Below are positions 1 to 7,031 of a stretch of 15,536 nucleotides of DNA, piece by piece. Numbering within the stretch: the stretch's first letter is position 1; every line of letters begins with the position of its first letter. Both the position numbers and the translations under genes were made by a program. The stretch is from Epulopiscium sp. Nele67-Bin004 (GTDB taxonomy: Bacteria > Bacillota_A > Clostridia > Lachnospirales > Cellulosilyticaceae): assembly GCA_002007315.1 (NCBI GenBank), contig LNZQ01000029.1, forward strand, positions 1-15,536, given 5' to 3'. The notes below the pieces were generated by a model that ran no database searches, was not told the origin of the DNA, and was given only the letters and a program-made list of their open reading frames with translations.

Positions 1-43
1 CAGTGGCTGTGACAGAGAACTGACATCTATCTCCTCCTGTCAG

Positions 44-146
44 GGAGGAATGTATGTCTTCCAGCTGTTTGACTCGTATGCTGCCAGCGGGATGTGTTTG
101 CTGTTTGTGGCTATATTTGAGTCCATATGTATTGGCTGGGTGTACG
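44..146 (+). CDS. SLC6 transporter, internal exon (TM10-TM11 region), vertebrate
   Basis: Partial eukaryotic gene. An AG acceptor at 42-43 and a GTAAG donor at 147 bound a 103-bp exon reading [16 protein letters not shown], then a hydrophobic stretch ending in ICIGWVYG. This is the conserved part of Na+/Cl--coupled neurotransmitter transporters (SLC6) after TM9. The last codon is split: one G here, and GT at the start of the next exon, rebuilding Gly. The wording ([15 protein letters not shown]) resembles the GABA, betaine and taurine subgroup, GAT-3 (SLC6A11) best from memory. The family assignment is secure; the paralogue is not. Upstream exons lie outside the window. Confidence 0.85.
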
Positions 147-839
147 GTAAGACAATTTAACGGGAGATCGCCATGATATGTTTGCTTTTCCTTCCTTACC
201 TTTGTTACCTCAGGTAACAGTATTCTGTCTTTTGTCAACTGCACAGCTGTGACACAATTTCACACAGAACCACATACACTGCATCATGATTTTATCCCCC
301 TTGTTGCAATCATATTTCTTTTCTGCCCTCTGCTGGAGAACAGCAACACATGCATCCTTTACTTACATGTGGGATTATACAAAGCACACAGATCTTTTCA
401 CCAATATATTATGGCTTTATGACATTGTTTGAGGTTGTCATTTAAATTCGGTGCACTTTTTAAAAAAATTCAATACACTGTCCGGCCGGGGACATCAATC
501 CCCTAACTCAAAGGAGAAACAATTTATGTCTTTCATGTTTGGGTTTTATTCAATTATTATTATTACTATTATCCTAATTACTTATAACACTATTGTCTGC
601 CTTATTTAAGCAGACAACAAACCCAATTATATTAATGTGACTAATAATATTTTGCATCCAGACAGCAAAGCAGAATGATTTTCTGTCTCTTCAAAGGAAA
701 ATGTAGACCACATTTAATCCACATCTCATCACAGTCTGTGGCTTTGTTCACATGGCCATACACTGTCAAAATATATCAGTCATGTCATTATTTTGATGTT
801 ACATGCGTTAACTCCAAGTGATGCTGATTTGCATTTCAG
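147..839 (+). other. Intron of the SLC6 gene
   Basis: A 693-bp AT-rich stretch between the GTAAG donor and the TTTCAG acceptor. It has no ORF or recognised element. One short perfect inverted repeat, TTGTCTGC at 593-600 and GCAGACAA at 610-617, could be part of a small host repeat, but nothing else supports that. Confidence 0.8.
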
Positions 840-940
840 GTAGTGACAGATTCTACCTAAATATCGAGGACATGATTGGCTACAAACCTGTCTTCTTCAT
901 CAAGTGGTGCTGGATGATCCTGACCCCGGGCATCTGTGCT
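840..940 (+). CDS. SLC6 transporter, internal exon (TM11 region), vertebrate
   Basis: A 101-bp exon with a TTTCAG acceptor just before 840 and a GTGAGT donor at 941. Joined to the previous exon it reads [16 protein letters not shown] and then [18 protein letters not shown]. The NIEDMIGY motif and the KWCW...TPGICA segment are typical of SLC6A11-type GABA transporters. Phase matches the preceding exon, and the exon ends on a complete Ala codon, consistent with the next exon starting in phase 0. An unspliced ORF over this region (818-1072) merely runs through the exon and is not a gene. Confidence 0.85.
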
Positions 941-1369
941 GTGAGTCTCACTGCAGACACAAAATCAGGAGCAACAGAAGCATCAAGGACAGCAAATAAC
1001 ATATCATGTAGTTGCACAATGTTGATGAATCACAGACAGATTCAGCTGTGCCCTGTAGAGGTTGCCATATAGCCAGTTTATGCTAGAACTTACTGTTTTG
1101 GGATTTACGTTTTAATATTTCTTAATGTAATTAATAGTCTTAAACTAAACAATGACACATGTGATAGATGATGATCATTTATGAGGAAATATCTACACAT
1201 TACATTCTTGTTTCTTGTAGCAGTGGGTTTTGGATTATTTTTACATTACTACAGTTTTTGCTACAGCACCGTACTGACTAAAATCAAAGTATAAAAACCT
1301 TTATCAAACCAGCAGAGGTATTTCTCACTCACAATGGGAATAATACAGTGTCATTTTCTTGTGCTGCAG
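941..1369 (+). other. Intron of the SLC6 gene
   Basis: A 429-bp intron with a GTGAGT donor and a TGCTGCAG acceptor. It is AT-rich and holds no other feature that I can see. Confidence 0.8.
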
Positions 1370-1423
1370 GGAATTTTTCTGTTTTTCCTGATTAAATACA
1401 AACCGCTGAAGTACAACAATGTG
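1370..1423 (+). CDS. SLC6 transporter exon, truncated at a chimeric junction
   Basis: This exon starts after a CAG acceptor (1367-1369) and reads GIFLFFLIKYKPLKYNNV, in phase with the previous exon. It matches the SLC6A11-type segment between TM11 and TM12. Family members continue with a Tyr-rich stretch (of the kind YxYPxWG) and TM12. Here the frame instead runs into Met-Val-Gln-stop, and the following DNA looks bacterial. The exon is therefore cut after about 18 codons, with no splice donor. Confidence 0.85.
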
Positions 1424-1435
1424 ATGGTACAATAA
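1415..1435. other. Left vertebrate/bacterial junction
   Basis: Up to 1423 the sequence is a normal SLC6 exon. From 1425 it contains an extended -10 box (TGGTACAAT, 1425-1433) and then a Firmicute-style leader. The breakpoint lies within about 10 bases of 1423. No transposon end, integrase gene or polyA tract is visible here, which favours an assembly or ligation chimera over a natural insertion. Confidence 0.8.
1425..1433 (+). promoter_or_regulatory. Extended -10 promoter element
   Basis: TGGTACAAT fits the TGnTATAAT extended -10 pattern with one mismatch. No -35 box can be judged because the upstream bases lie across the junction. Transcription would begin near 1440 and cover the structured leader and the small ORF at 1530. 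Confidence 0.4.
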
Positions 1436-1439
1436 AAAA

Positions 1440-1529
1440 GTAAACCGCTGAGGGGTGAAGCGGGGGTTCGGGTGTTATCCTCCTGAGGGCTGTGCGAGCA
1501 AGAAGCATGGCAGAAAGGGGGTGCTATGG
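1440..1529 (+). ncRNA. Structured mRNA leader of a small toxin-like ORF
   Basis: The stretch is much richer in G than its surroundings. It contains a perfect small hairpin (CCGCT 1445-1449 with AGCGG 1459-1463). A TATCCTCCT tract near 1476-1484 could pair, with wobble pairs, with the purine-rich GGGGGT of the ribosome binding site just before the ORF. This layout, a long structured leader with an anti-Shine-Dalgarno, is typical of type I toxin mRNAs. From memory a very similar leader (CTGAGGGCTGTGCGAGCAAG) recurs in many Clostridia upstream of small holin-like toxins, but I could not check this. Confidence 0.4.
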
Positions 1530-1679
1530 ATGAACATTGTATTAATAGTAATGATTGTTGTTTGTGGGATAGTAATATATCCTAAAAAGAATACGTTTAT
1601 TAGTAAAATCAGGTTGAAGTTTAAAGATTTTGACTTTGAAATAAATACAAAAGAAAAGAACGACCACCCCAACAAGTAA
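1530..1679 (+). CDS. Small membrane protein, candidate type I toxin
   Basis: A 49-residue protein starting MNIVLIVMIVVCGIVIYP: one hydrophobic helix (residues 1-18), then a basic and aromatic stretch (KIRLKFKDFDFEIN) and a polar tail. The start at 1530 is preferred because it follows AGAAAGGGGGTG at a suitable distance and begins the hydrophobic helix. The in-frame ATG at 1455 would translate the leader hairpin and is unlikely. Size, one N-terminal TM, a structured leader and a possible antisense RNA at the 3' end suggest a type I toxin of the holin-like kind. No specific family is identified, so an ordinary small membrane peptide remains possible. Confidence 0.45.
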   Translation: MNIVLIVMIVVCGIVIYPKKNTFISKIRLKFKDFDFEINTKEKNDHPNK

Positions 1680-1722
1680 GTCGTTCGCAAAATTATAAAT
1701 GGTTTTGTTCCATAGCCCCAAA
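1653..1722 (-). ncRNA. Possible antisense RNA overlapping the small ORF
   Basis: On the minus strand a TATAAT box lies at about 1699-1694, with a weak TTGGGG 18 bases upstream. Just downstream a hairpin (GAACGAC, a 15-base loop, GTCGTTC) is followed by TTTTCTTTT, a plausible terminator inside the 3' end of the small ORF. A very short RNA (about 40-50 nt) complementary to the toxin mRNA tail could be made. The same hairpin could instead terminate read-through from the minus-strand rhomboid-like gene at 1827. The call is weak. Confidence 0.3.
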
Positions 1723-1741
1723 TATAAAATATCCAAAACTT

Positions 1742-1780
1742 TGGAAAGCATTAGTATTGACGTACTAGTGCTTTCTTTTA
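1742..1780 (+). terminator. Intrinsic terminator after the small ORF
   Basis: GAAAGCATTAGTA pairs with TACTAGTGCTTTC (one G-U pair) around a short loop, followed by TTTTATT on the plus strand. It closes the 1440-1780 transcript. Confidence 0.7.
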
Positions 1781-1826
1781 TTATACCACAAAACAAAAGA
1801 AAATAAAGACTAAAAATATAAAAGTT

Positions 1827-2672
1827 TTAGTGTGGGTGGTCTTTTAGATGGTCTATACAATATTCTTTATTGCAAGTTGAACAATATCTAAATTCCAAAC
1901 TCTCATCATCAAGTTCTGTTTTTCCACATATATGACACTTATGGAAAGCAACTTTTATTGCTTTTCCGCCCCCATTTTGATTTGGTGCACCAGCAGGACG
2001 CCCGCTTTGTTGGCGACGTCTTTGTTGTTGTTGATGGTGCAATGCATTGTCATATGACCCATTAGGCTTAACTCGCATACGTTTGCCCATAAAAAACGGA
2101 ATAACGAAAAATATAATATATCCCGCAAGTGACGCAGTAATCAAAAACAACCTAGGTATTCCATAGCTAAGTACGTCCATACCAAGTATTACAAAATAAA
2201 ATGCTATCAAATATTTTGCTTTGACTGGTATAAAAAAGTACAGGTAAAAAGTTGCTTCTGGCACCAATGTTGCATATGACAAAAACAATGATAAATTTAT
2301 ATAAGTTCCAACGTTTCCAGACATTCCGAATAAGCAACATACAAAAATTGTGCTAATTACACTAATAAAATAATAAAAATTGAAATTAAATGTGCCCCAC
2401 ACCCTTTCTAATTGTGAGCCGATAGAGTAATATATAATTACCCAAAGGAAAAACCAAATAGGGCTTGTTGATGATGGTATAAAAATAAACGTGATAAGTC
2501 GCCAAATTTCACCAGCCATAACACGTTCCCAACTAAATACAAAGTTATACCAAAGTAATGGGTTAAACATTGATGCAAAAAACACGATTCCTTGACCAAA
2601 CATAATATATAACATTAAATTAGGGATTGCGAATTTGCCGAATTTTTTTTCAAGCTTGTTAAGAAAATTCAT
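1827..2672 (-). CDS. Rhomboid-like pseudoprotease with C-terminal zinc ribbon
   Basis: A 281-residue polytopic membrane protein. Residues ~15-195 form about six hydrophobic helices, with the rhomboid-superfamily GEIWRLITFIF motif in the first loop. The loop-TM4 region reads GTYINLSLFLSYA where an active rhomboid has GxSG, so the catalytic serine motif is missing and it resembles Derlin-like inactive members. After a Gln/Arg-rich linker (residues ~210-235), the last 39 residues carry C246, C249, C264, C267 and C272 plus several His, a treble-clef or zinc-ribbon-like metal site. A GGAGG lies 10 bases before the ATG. It is divergent from the operon starting at 2794. It may bind or present membrane substrates; the role is unknown. 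Confidence 0.75.
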   Translation of the reverse strand: MNFLNKLEKKFGKFAIPNLMLYIMFGQGIVFFASMFNPLLWYNFVFSWERVMAGEIWRLITFIFIPSSTSPIWFFLWVIIYYSIGSQLERVWGTFNFNFYYFISVISTIFVCCLFGMSGNVGTYINLSLFLSYATLVPEATFYLYFFIPVKAKYLIAFYFVILGMDVLSYGIPRLFLITASLAGYIIFFVIPFFMGKRMRVKPNGSYDNALHHQQQQRRRQQSGRPAGAPNQNGGGKAIKVAFHKCHICGKTELDDESLEFRYCSTCNKEYCIDHLKDHPH

Positions 2673-2693
2673 AATTTTTATATCCTCCTACTA

Positions 2694-2711
2694 TATACTG
2701 ATATCAGTATA
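2694..2711. promoter_or_regulatory. 18-bp perfect palindrome between divergent genes
   Basis: TATACTGATATCAGTATA is identical on both strands and sits between the minus-strand rhomboid-like gene and the plus-strand operon. On the minus strand TGGTATACT overlaps its edge as a possible extended -10. Position and symmetry suggest an operator for a dimeric repressor controlling one or both genes. Confidence 0.5.
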
Positions 2712-2793
2712 CCATGTAGTGGAGACTAAATAAAGGGGATAGTTGAAATCATCACAATTATTTGATACAATTTATAGAGGTTGGAGGAACTAT

Positions 2794-3456
2794 ATGAATA
2801 GCAAAGAAAGAATGAACAATAAAGAAAAATTCAAACAAATGACTATAAAAGAGAAATTGGGATACATTTGGTATTATTATGGGTGGCAAATAGGTGGGAC
2901 GATAGTTGCAATAATAGTAACAGTGTCATTTTTATCATCGTACTTCGCACCACCACCACCGACATATACAACAAATATAATTATGATTGGTCGTATGTAC
3001 CAAGACTATGAAGAATTTGACCAAACTGTAGCCGACCTACAAACAACTAGAGATGTTGACATTGAGGTGTTGTCTGGCGACTGGTCTGGATATGACCAAG
3101 GAGTTATGGCCAACGAGTTGTTATTTGCTATTCGTCTTCAAGAGGACAAAGGCGACATATTTTTTATGACAGAGATAAAATTTAATGAAATAATCAAAAA
3201 CAGTGACCAAATTATATTTGCACCACTAGACAACATGGAGGGTATTGATGGTATAATAGAAATGTATGAAACCGAAAAAGGTATAAATCCAGAAGATAAC
3301 AACGAGTATATTTATGGAATTAGAGTTCCACGAGAAGGACTTGATACCCTTGCAGGTGCAAATTTTGGTGAAGATCTGATAGTATGTTTAAGTCCATATG
3401 CAAAAAATTATGACCACGCAGTTGAAACTATTAACTATTTGCTAGGTGCAAACTAA
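2794..3456 (+). CDS. Single-pass membrane protein of unknown function
   Basis: 220 residues from the ATG at 2794, chosen because GGAGG at 2783-2787 is correctly spaced; the TTG at 2743 is less well supported. The N-terminal cytoplasmic part has MTIKEKLGYIWYYYGWQ, a pattern I associate with Clostridial membrane proteins (K-x-K/Q-x-x-Y-I-x-x-Y-Y). One TM helix follows (about residues 33-52), ending in a Pro-rich PPPP segment. The rest (about 165 residues) is an acidic extracytoplasmic domain that may have a binding-protein-like fold. It is the first gene of an apparent operon, 12 bases before the PurK-like gene. No function is assigned. Confidence 0.7.
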   Translation: MNSKERMNNKEKFKQMTIKEKLGYIWYYYGWQIGGTIVAIIVTVSFLSSYFAPPPPTYTTNIIMIGRMYQDYEEFDQTVADLQTTRDVDIEVLSGDWSGYDQGVMANELLFAIRLQEDKGDIFFMTEIKFNEIIKNSDQIIFAPLDNMEGIDGIIEMYETEKGINPEDNNEYIYGIRVPREGLDTLAGANFGEDLIVCLSPYAKNYDHAVETINYLLGAN

Positions 3457-3468
3457 GAAAGGATATAT

Positions 3469-4527
3469 ATGAGCAGAAAACAAATTAAAACCATTGGAAT
3501 AGTAGGAGCAAATTTAACATCACTTATGTTTTGTCAAGAGGCGAAAAAACGAGGTATAGAAACAATTTTACTAGATAAAGAAGTTGATAACGTGGCATCA
3601 GACTACGCAACAACAAATATTTCATCTGACTTTAACAAAGGCACGTTAGAACGCCTTGCACTTAGAGTTGATGCAGTAATTTTTAGTACAAATGTGCTTT
3701 CACAAGTGCCACAAGATTTTGATTTAAACGTTTCTTCGTATCCATCAAAACCAGCACGTGACTTAATCATGAACAGAATGGCACAACTAGAGCTTGCTAC
3801 AGAATTAAAAATCCCAGTGCCAGAGTATATAAACTGTTTAGATGAAGAAGACCTACAGTATGCAGCAGATGAAATCGGTGTACCTTGCCGAACTATTCAT
3901 ATATATGAAAATGAAATCGAAATGAATTTAGTTAGCGAAACTGACACACTTGACGAAATTTTGCTTGAAGTTGACCTTGAGTATGAAATGTGTGTAGTTG
4001 AAAAAATTAAAGACTACAAACAAGTTCTTACGATAACGGCACTTAGAGACCAAACAGGCAATATAGTTTTGTACCCAATTGGGCAAGAAGAAGAAATTGA
4101 GGGAACAGAACAAAGCTATATCAACACGCCTGCAAGCACTGCAAAAAGCACAACACAAAAAATTGAACGCTTTACTCGCAAACTTGTTAAATATATGGAT
4201 AGTGCAGGTATTTTTACGTTCAAATTTGGTATAACAAAAGCCAAAAAACTTGAATGGCTTGGCGTTACCCCTGGTGTAAACGTCGGCGACATACACACGA
4301 GCCACTGTATGCAACTTTCGGTTTATGAGCAGTTTTTTAACATAATCGAAGGCAAAAAAATTATTGCAGTTGACTTAAAATCGCCAAATACAGTGTTTAT
4401 AACAAATGATGATTTGGCTGAAGAAAAAGTAGAACTCCCATACCATTTATATAGAATGCGACTCCAAGACCAAGAAAATATACAAATTTTCGTTATACCT
4501 GACAAAATAGATGATGTGGAAGAATAA
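3469..4527 (+). CDS. PurK-like ATP-grasp protein, divergent
   Basis: 352 residues laid out like N5-carboxyaminoimidazole ribonucleotide synthase (PurK). An N-terminal pre-ATP-grasp fold starts IKTIGIVGANLTSLMFCQEA (PurK has GGGQLG), followed by a central ATP-grasp region with VVEKIKDYKQVLTI and then INTPAST (PurK: vEkfi...Pa). Two PurK hallmarks are missing: the Gly-rich GYDGKGQ loop, and the NExAPRxHNSGH metal/substrate motif, replaced by LGVTPGVNVGDIHT. It is therefore either a pseudoenzyme or uses another substrate. No other purine genes are near. It has an AAAGGA ribosome binding site and lies 26 bases before the NADH oxidase gene. Confidence 0.65.
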   Translation: MSRKQIKTIGIVGANLTSLMFCQEAKKRGIETILLDKEVDNVASDYATTNISSDFNKGTLERLALRVDAVIFSTNVLSQVPQDFDLNVSSYPSKPARDLIMNRMAQLELATELKIPVPEYINCLDEEDLQYAADEIGVPCRTIHIYENEIEMNLVSETDTLDEILLEVDLEYEMCVVEKIKDYKQVLTITALRDQTGNIVLYPIGQEEEIEGTEQSYINTPASTAKSTTQKIERFTRKLVKYMDSAGIFTFKFGITKAKKLEWLGVTPGVNVGDIHTSHCMQLSVYEQFFNIIEGKKIIAVDLKSPNTVFITNDDLAEEKVELPYHLYRMRLQDQENIQIFVIPDKIDDVEE

Positions 4528-4553
4528 ACCATATTATAAAGGAGAGTTTTCAA

Positions 4554-5891
4554 ATGAAAGTAGTAGTAATTGGATGTACACATGCAGGAACAGCAGCAAT
4601 TGTAAATGTTAAACAACTTTATAGCGACGCAGAAGTTACAGTTTATGAAAGAAATAACAATATTTCGTTTTTATCATGCGGAATTGCATTAAACGTATCA
4701 GGTGTTGTGCCAGACGCACAGTCACTGTTTTATAGTTCGCCACAAGCACTTGCGGATCTTGGCGTAAATACAAAAATGGAACATGATGTGCTTTCAGTTG
4801 ATATCAAAAACAAAACTGTTACAGTAAAGGACTTAAATTCAGGTGCGGAGTTTGATGACACATACGACAAACTTATTGTAACTCTGGGTTCTTGGCCAAT
4901 AGTACCAAAATTTGAAGGTGGAGATTTAGGAAACATCACGTTGTCTAAAAATTATTACCACTCTCAAGAAATTATTGAAAAAGCAAAAGATGCAACAAAC
5001 GTTGTTGTAATTGGAGCAGGATATATCGGGGTGGAGCTTGCAGAAGCGTTTGAAATGCTTGGCAAAAACACAGTACTTATCGATGCTGAACCACGTATCA
5101 TGAACAAATACCTAGATAAAGCATACACTGACGTTGCAGAAAAAGCATTTTCTGATAGAGGCGTAAAACTTGCTCTTGGAGAAAAAGTTGTACGTTTTGA
5201 AGGTGAAGATGGAAACGTTGCAAAAGTTGTTACAGATAAAGGCGAACACCAAGCGGACTTAGTTGTACTTTGTATTGGATTTGCTCCAAACACAGGACTT
5301 CTTAAAGGTCAACTTGATATGTTGCCAAACGGTGCGATCGTAATTGATGAGTATATGCAAACAAGCGAACCAGACGTTTTTGCTGCGGGAGACTGCTGCG
5401 TTGTTTCATACAATCCAACAAGCGAAAAAAGATATGTTCCACTAGCTACAAACGCAGTTAGAATGGGTACTTTGGTTGCGAGAAACCTTGTTAAACCAAC
5501 GCTTAAATATCTTGGGACGCAAAGCACATCAGGTATCAAAATTTATGAGCACAACATAGCTGCAACAGGACTTACAGAAGAAGGTGCAAACCGTATCGAA
5601 GGTCTTGACGTTGCAAGTGTTACAATTACAGAAAATGACCGTCCAGAGTTTATGCCAACTTATGAGGCAGCAACAATAACTTTGGTATACGACAAAACAA
5701 CAAGACGTGTATTAGGTGGTCAAATCGTGAGCGATAAAGATTTGACACAATATATGAATACGCTTTCTGTTGTTATACAAAATGAGATGACAGTTGAAGA
5801 ACTTGCGATGGTAGACTTCTTCTTCCAACCACACTTTAACAAACCTTGGAGTTTACTAAATGCAGTTGCATTAGCAGCATTGGATAAATAA
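4554..5891 (+). CDS. nox: NADH oxidase, water-forming type (FAD/NAD disulfide reductase family)
   Basis: 445 residues, matching the usual length of Nox-2. It begins MKVVVIGCTHAGTAA (FAD-binding), has the redox cysteine C42 in SFLSCG, the NADH-binding GAGYIGVELAEA at about residue 154, and the second FAD motif DVFAAGDC. The C-terminal dimerisation domain has the characteristic FFFQPHFNKPW. Family enzymes reduce O2 to water with NADH through a Cys-sulfenic intermediate. The closest alternative is coenzyme A-disulfide reductase, which shares the fold and Cys. In an anaerobe it would scavenge oxygen and regenerate NAD+ in the cytoplasm. It is the last gene of the 2794-5891 operon, with AAGGAGAG 7 bases or so before the ATG. 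Confidence 0.9.
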   Translation: MKVVVIGCTHAGTAAIVNVKQLYSDAEVTVYERNNNISFLSCGIALNVSGVVPDAQSLFYSSPQALADLGVNTKMEHDVLSVDIKNKTVTVKDLNSGAEFDDTYDKLIVTLGSWPIVPKFEGGDLGNITLSKNYYHSQEIIEKAKDATNVVVIGAGYIGVELAEAFEMLGKNTVLIDAEPRIMNKYLDKAYTDVAEKAFSDRGVKLALGEKVVRFEGEDGNVAKVVTDKGEHQADLVVLCIGFAPNTGLLKGQLDMLPNGAIVIDEYMQTSEPDVFAAGDCCVVSYNPTSEKRYVPLATNAVRMGTLVARNLVKPTLKYLGTQSTSGIKIYEHNIAATGLTEEGANRIEGLDVASVTITENDRPEFMPTYEAATITLVYDKTTRRVLGGQIVSDKDLTQYMNTLSVVIQNEMTVEELAMVDFFFQPHFNKPWSLLNAVALAALDK

Positions 5892-5901
5892 GATAGATTT
5901 T

Positions 5902-5929
5902 GGGGGGCGGTATATTGCCCCCTTTTTTT
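5902..5929 (+). terminator. Intrinsic terminator after nox
   Basis: GGGGGC (5903-5908) pairs with GCCCCC (5917-5922) around GGTATATT and is followed by seven T. This is a strong rho-independent terminator ending the operon. Confidence 0.9.
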
Positions 5930-5971
5930 GTGCATAATATTAAAAAAATAAGTTCGTGGAGGATAACTAAA

Positions 5972-6925
5972 ATGAAAAAAATTTATTTCGGTGGTGGCTG
6001 TTTTTGGGGAATAGAAAGATATTTGCAACAAATTCACGGTGTAATGAGAACTACAGTAGGTTATGCAAACGGTAAAGAAGAAAAAAAACCTACGTATGAG
6101 CAAGTTTGTACAGATGAAACGGGTTATGTTGAGGCAGTTGAAGTTGTGTATGATGAAGATGCGATAACTTTACCATTTTTATTAAAGTTGTTTTTCAAGT
6201 CTATCGATCCAACAAGTTTAAATAGACAAGGTGGCGACGTTGGAAGTCAATACCGCACGGGTGTATACTATGTTGATGAGGCGGACAAAGAAATTATTGA
6301 GATTGCACTAGAAGAACTTCAACAAGAGTTTGATAGAAAAATTAGAGTTCAAAATGAACCGCTACGTAAATATCATCTTGCAGAGTCTTATCATCAAGAC
6401 TATTTAGTAAAAAATCCAGCAGGGTATTGCCATATATCGCCTGATATTTACGATATCGCAAAAAATGCAGTTGACCCAAATGCAAAATATAAACGCCCAT
6501 CAAAAGAGGAACTAAAAAGCAAATTGAGTCGTGAACAATATGACGTTACACAAAATAATGCGACGGAACTTCCTTTTAATAATGAATATGATGAGGAATT
6601 TAGAGCAGGAATTTATGTGGATATCGTATCTGGACAACCTCTTTTTGTGTCTACTCATAAATTTAACAGTGGTTGTGGCTGGCCAGCGTTTGCAAAACCA
6701 ATCACAAAAGAGCTGATAACAGAAGTTGTAGACAAAAGTCATGGCATGACAAGAACGGAAGTTCGTTCAACTTTATCTGACATTCACTTAGGGCATGTAT
6801 TTGGAGATGGTCCAGAAGAGCTTGGTGGTATGCGATATTGCATAAATAGTGCGGCATTAAAGTTCATTCCTTTGGAGGAAATGGAGAAAAAAGGTTACGG
6901 ACAATTTATAGAATTAGTTGACTAA
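5972..6925 (+). CDS. msrAB: Bifunctional peptide methionine sulfoxide reductase MsrA-MsrB
   Basis: 317 residues from the ATG at 5972, which follows GGAGG (5958-5962); the upstream in-frame start at 5900 would translate through the terminator. MsrA domain: residues ~1-155 with the catalytic C10 in GGGCFWG and the SYHQDYL segment, reducing Met-S-sulfoxide. MsrB domain: residues ~175-317, with [29 protein letters not shown] and the catalytic C290 in [13 protein letters not shown], reducing Met-R-sulfoxide. The MsrB part lacks the two CxxC zinc motifs, as in many fused enzymes. It lies just after the nox operon, consistent with oxidant repair, but behind a terminator, so it is probably transcribed separately. 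Confidence 0.93.
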   Translation: MKKIYFGGGCFWGIERYLQQIHGVMRTTVGYANGKEEKKPTYEQVCTDETGYVEAVEVVYDEDAITLPFLLKLFFKSIDPTSLNRQGGDVGSQYRTGVYYVDEADKEIIEIALEELQQEFDRKIRVQNEPLRKYHLAESYHQDYLVKNPAGYCHISPDIYDIAKNAVDPNAKYKRPSKEELKSKLSREQYDVTQNNATELPFNNEYDEEFRAGIYVDIVSGQPLFVSTHKFNSGCGWPAFAKPITKELITEVVDKSHGMTRTEVRSTLSDIHLGHVFGDGPEELGGMRYCINSAALKFIPLEEMEKKGYGQFIELVD

Positions 6926-6935
6926 TTCCAAAATA

Positions 6936-7009
6936 TTCTATAATAAGGTAAATGTGTTTACTTTTCAAAATTTGTAATATATAATTAAATGGTAATCATT
7001 ATTATAGAA
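6936..7009. repeat. Inverted repeat flanking a promoter
   Basis: TTCTATAATAA (6936-6946) and its exact reverse complement TTATTATAGAA (6999-7009) are 52 bases apart and straddle the promoter at 6957-6985. Each arm also contains a TATAAT-like core. They could be paired operator sites or a long-range mRNA stem; AT-richness makes chance possible. Confidence 0.4.
6957..6985 (+). promoter_or_regulatory. Sigma-A-type promoter for the DUF4914-like gene
   Basis: TTTACT (6957-6962), a 17-base spacer, then a perfect TATAAT (6980-6985). It is 46 bases upstream of the ATG at 7032 and faces that gene. Confidence 0.7.
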
Positions 7010-7031
7010 AATATGTAGGGGGAGAGAAAAT

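Noticed and set aside
593..617. Intron hairpin TTGTCTGC/GCAGACAA as a regulatory RNA or terminator
   Set aside because: It lies in a vertebrate intron with no T-tract or other support; short inverted repeats are common there.
818..1072. 84-residue ORF as a separate gene
   Set aside because: It only reads an SLC6 exon plus intron on both sides; splice sites at 840 and 940 explain the conserved part.
2743..2793. TTG start extending the one-TM protein by 17 residues
   Set aside because: The ATG at 2794 has a well-spaced GGAGG, and the extra residues show no conserved character.
5900..5971. Upstream start for MsrAB
   Set aside because: It would translate the nox terminator hairpin; the start at 5972 has its own GGAGG and begins with the standard MsrA N-terminus.
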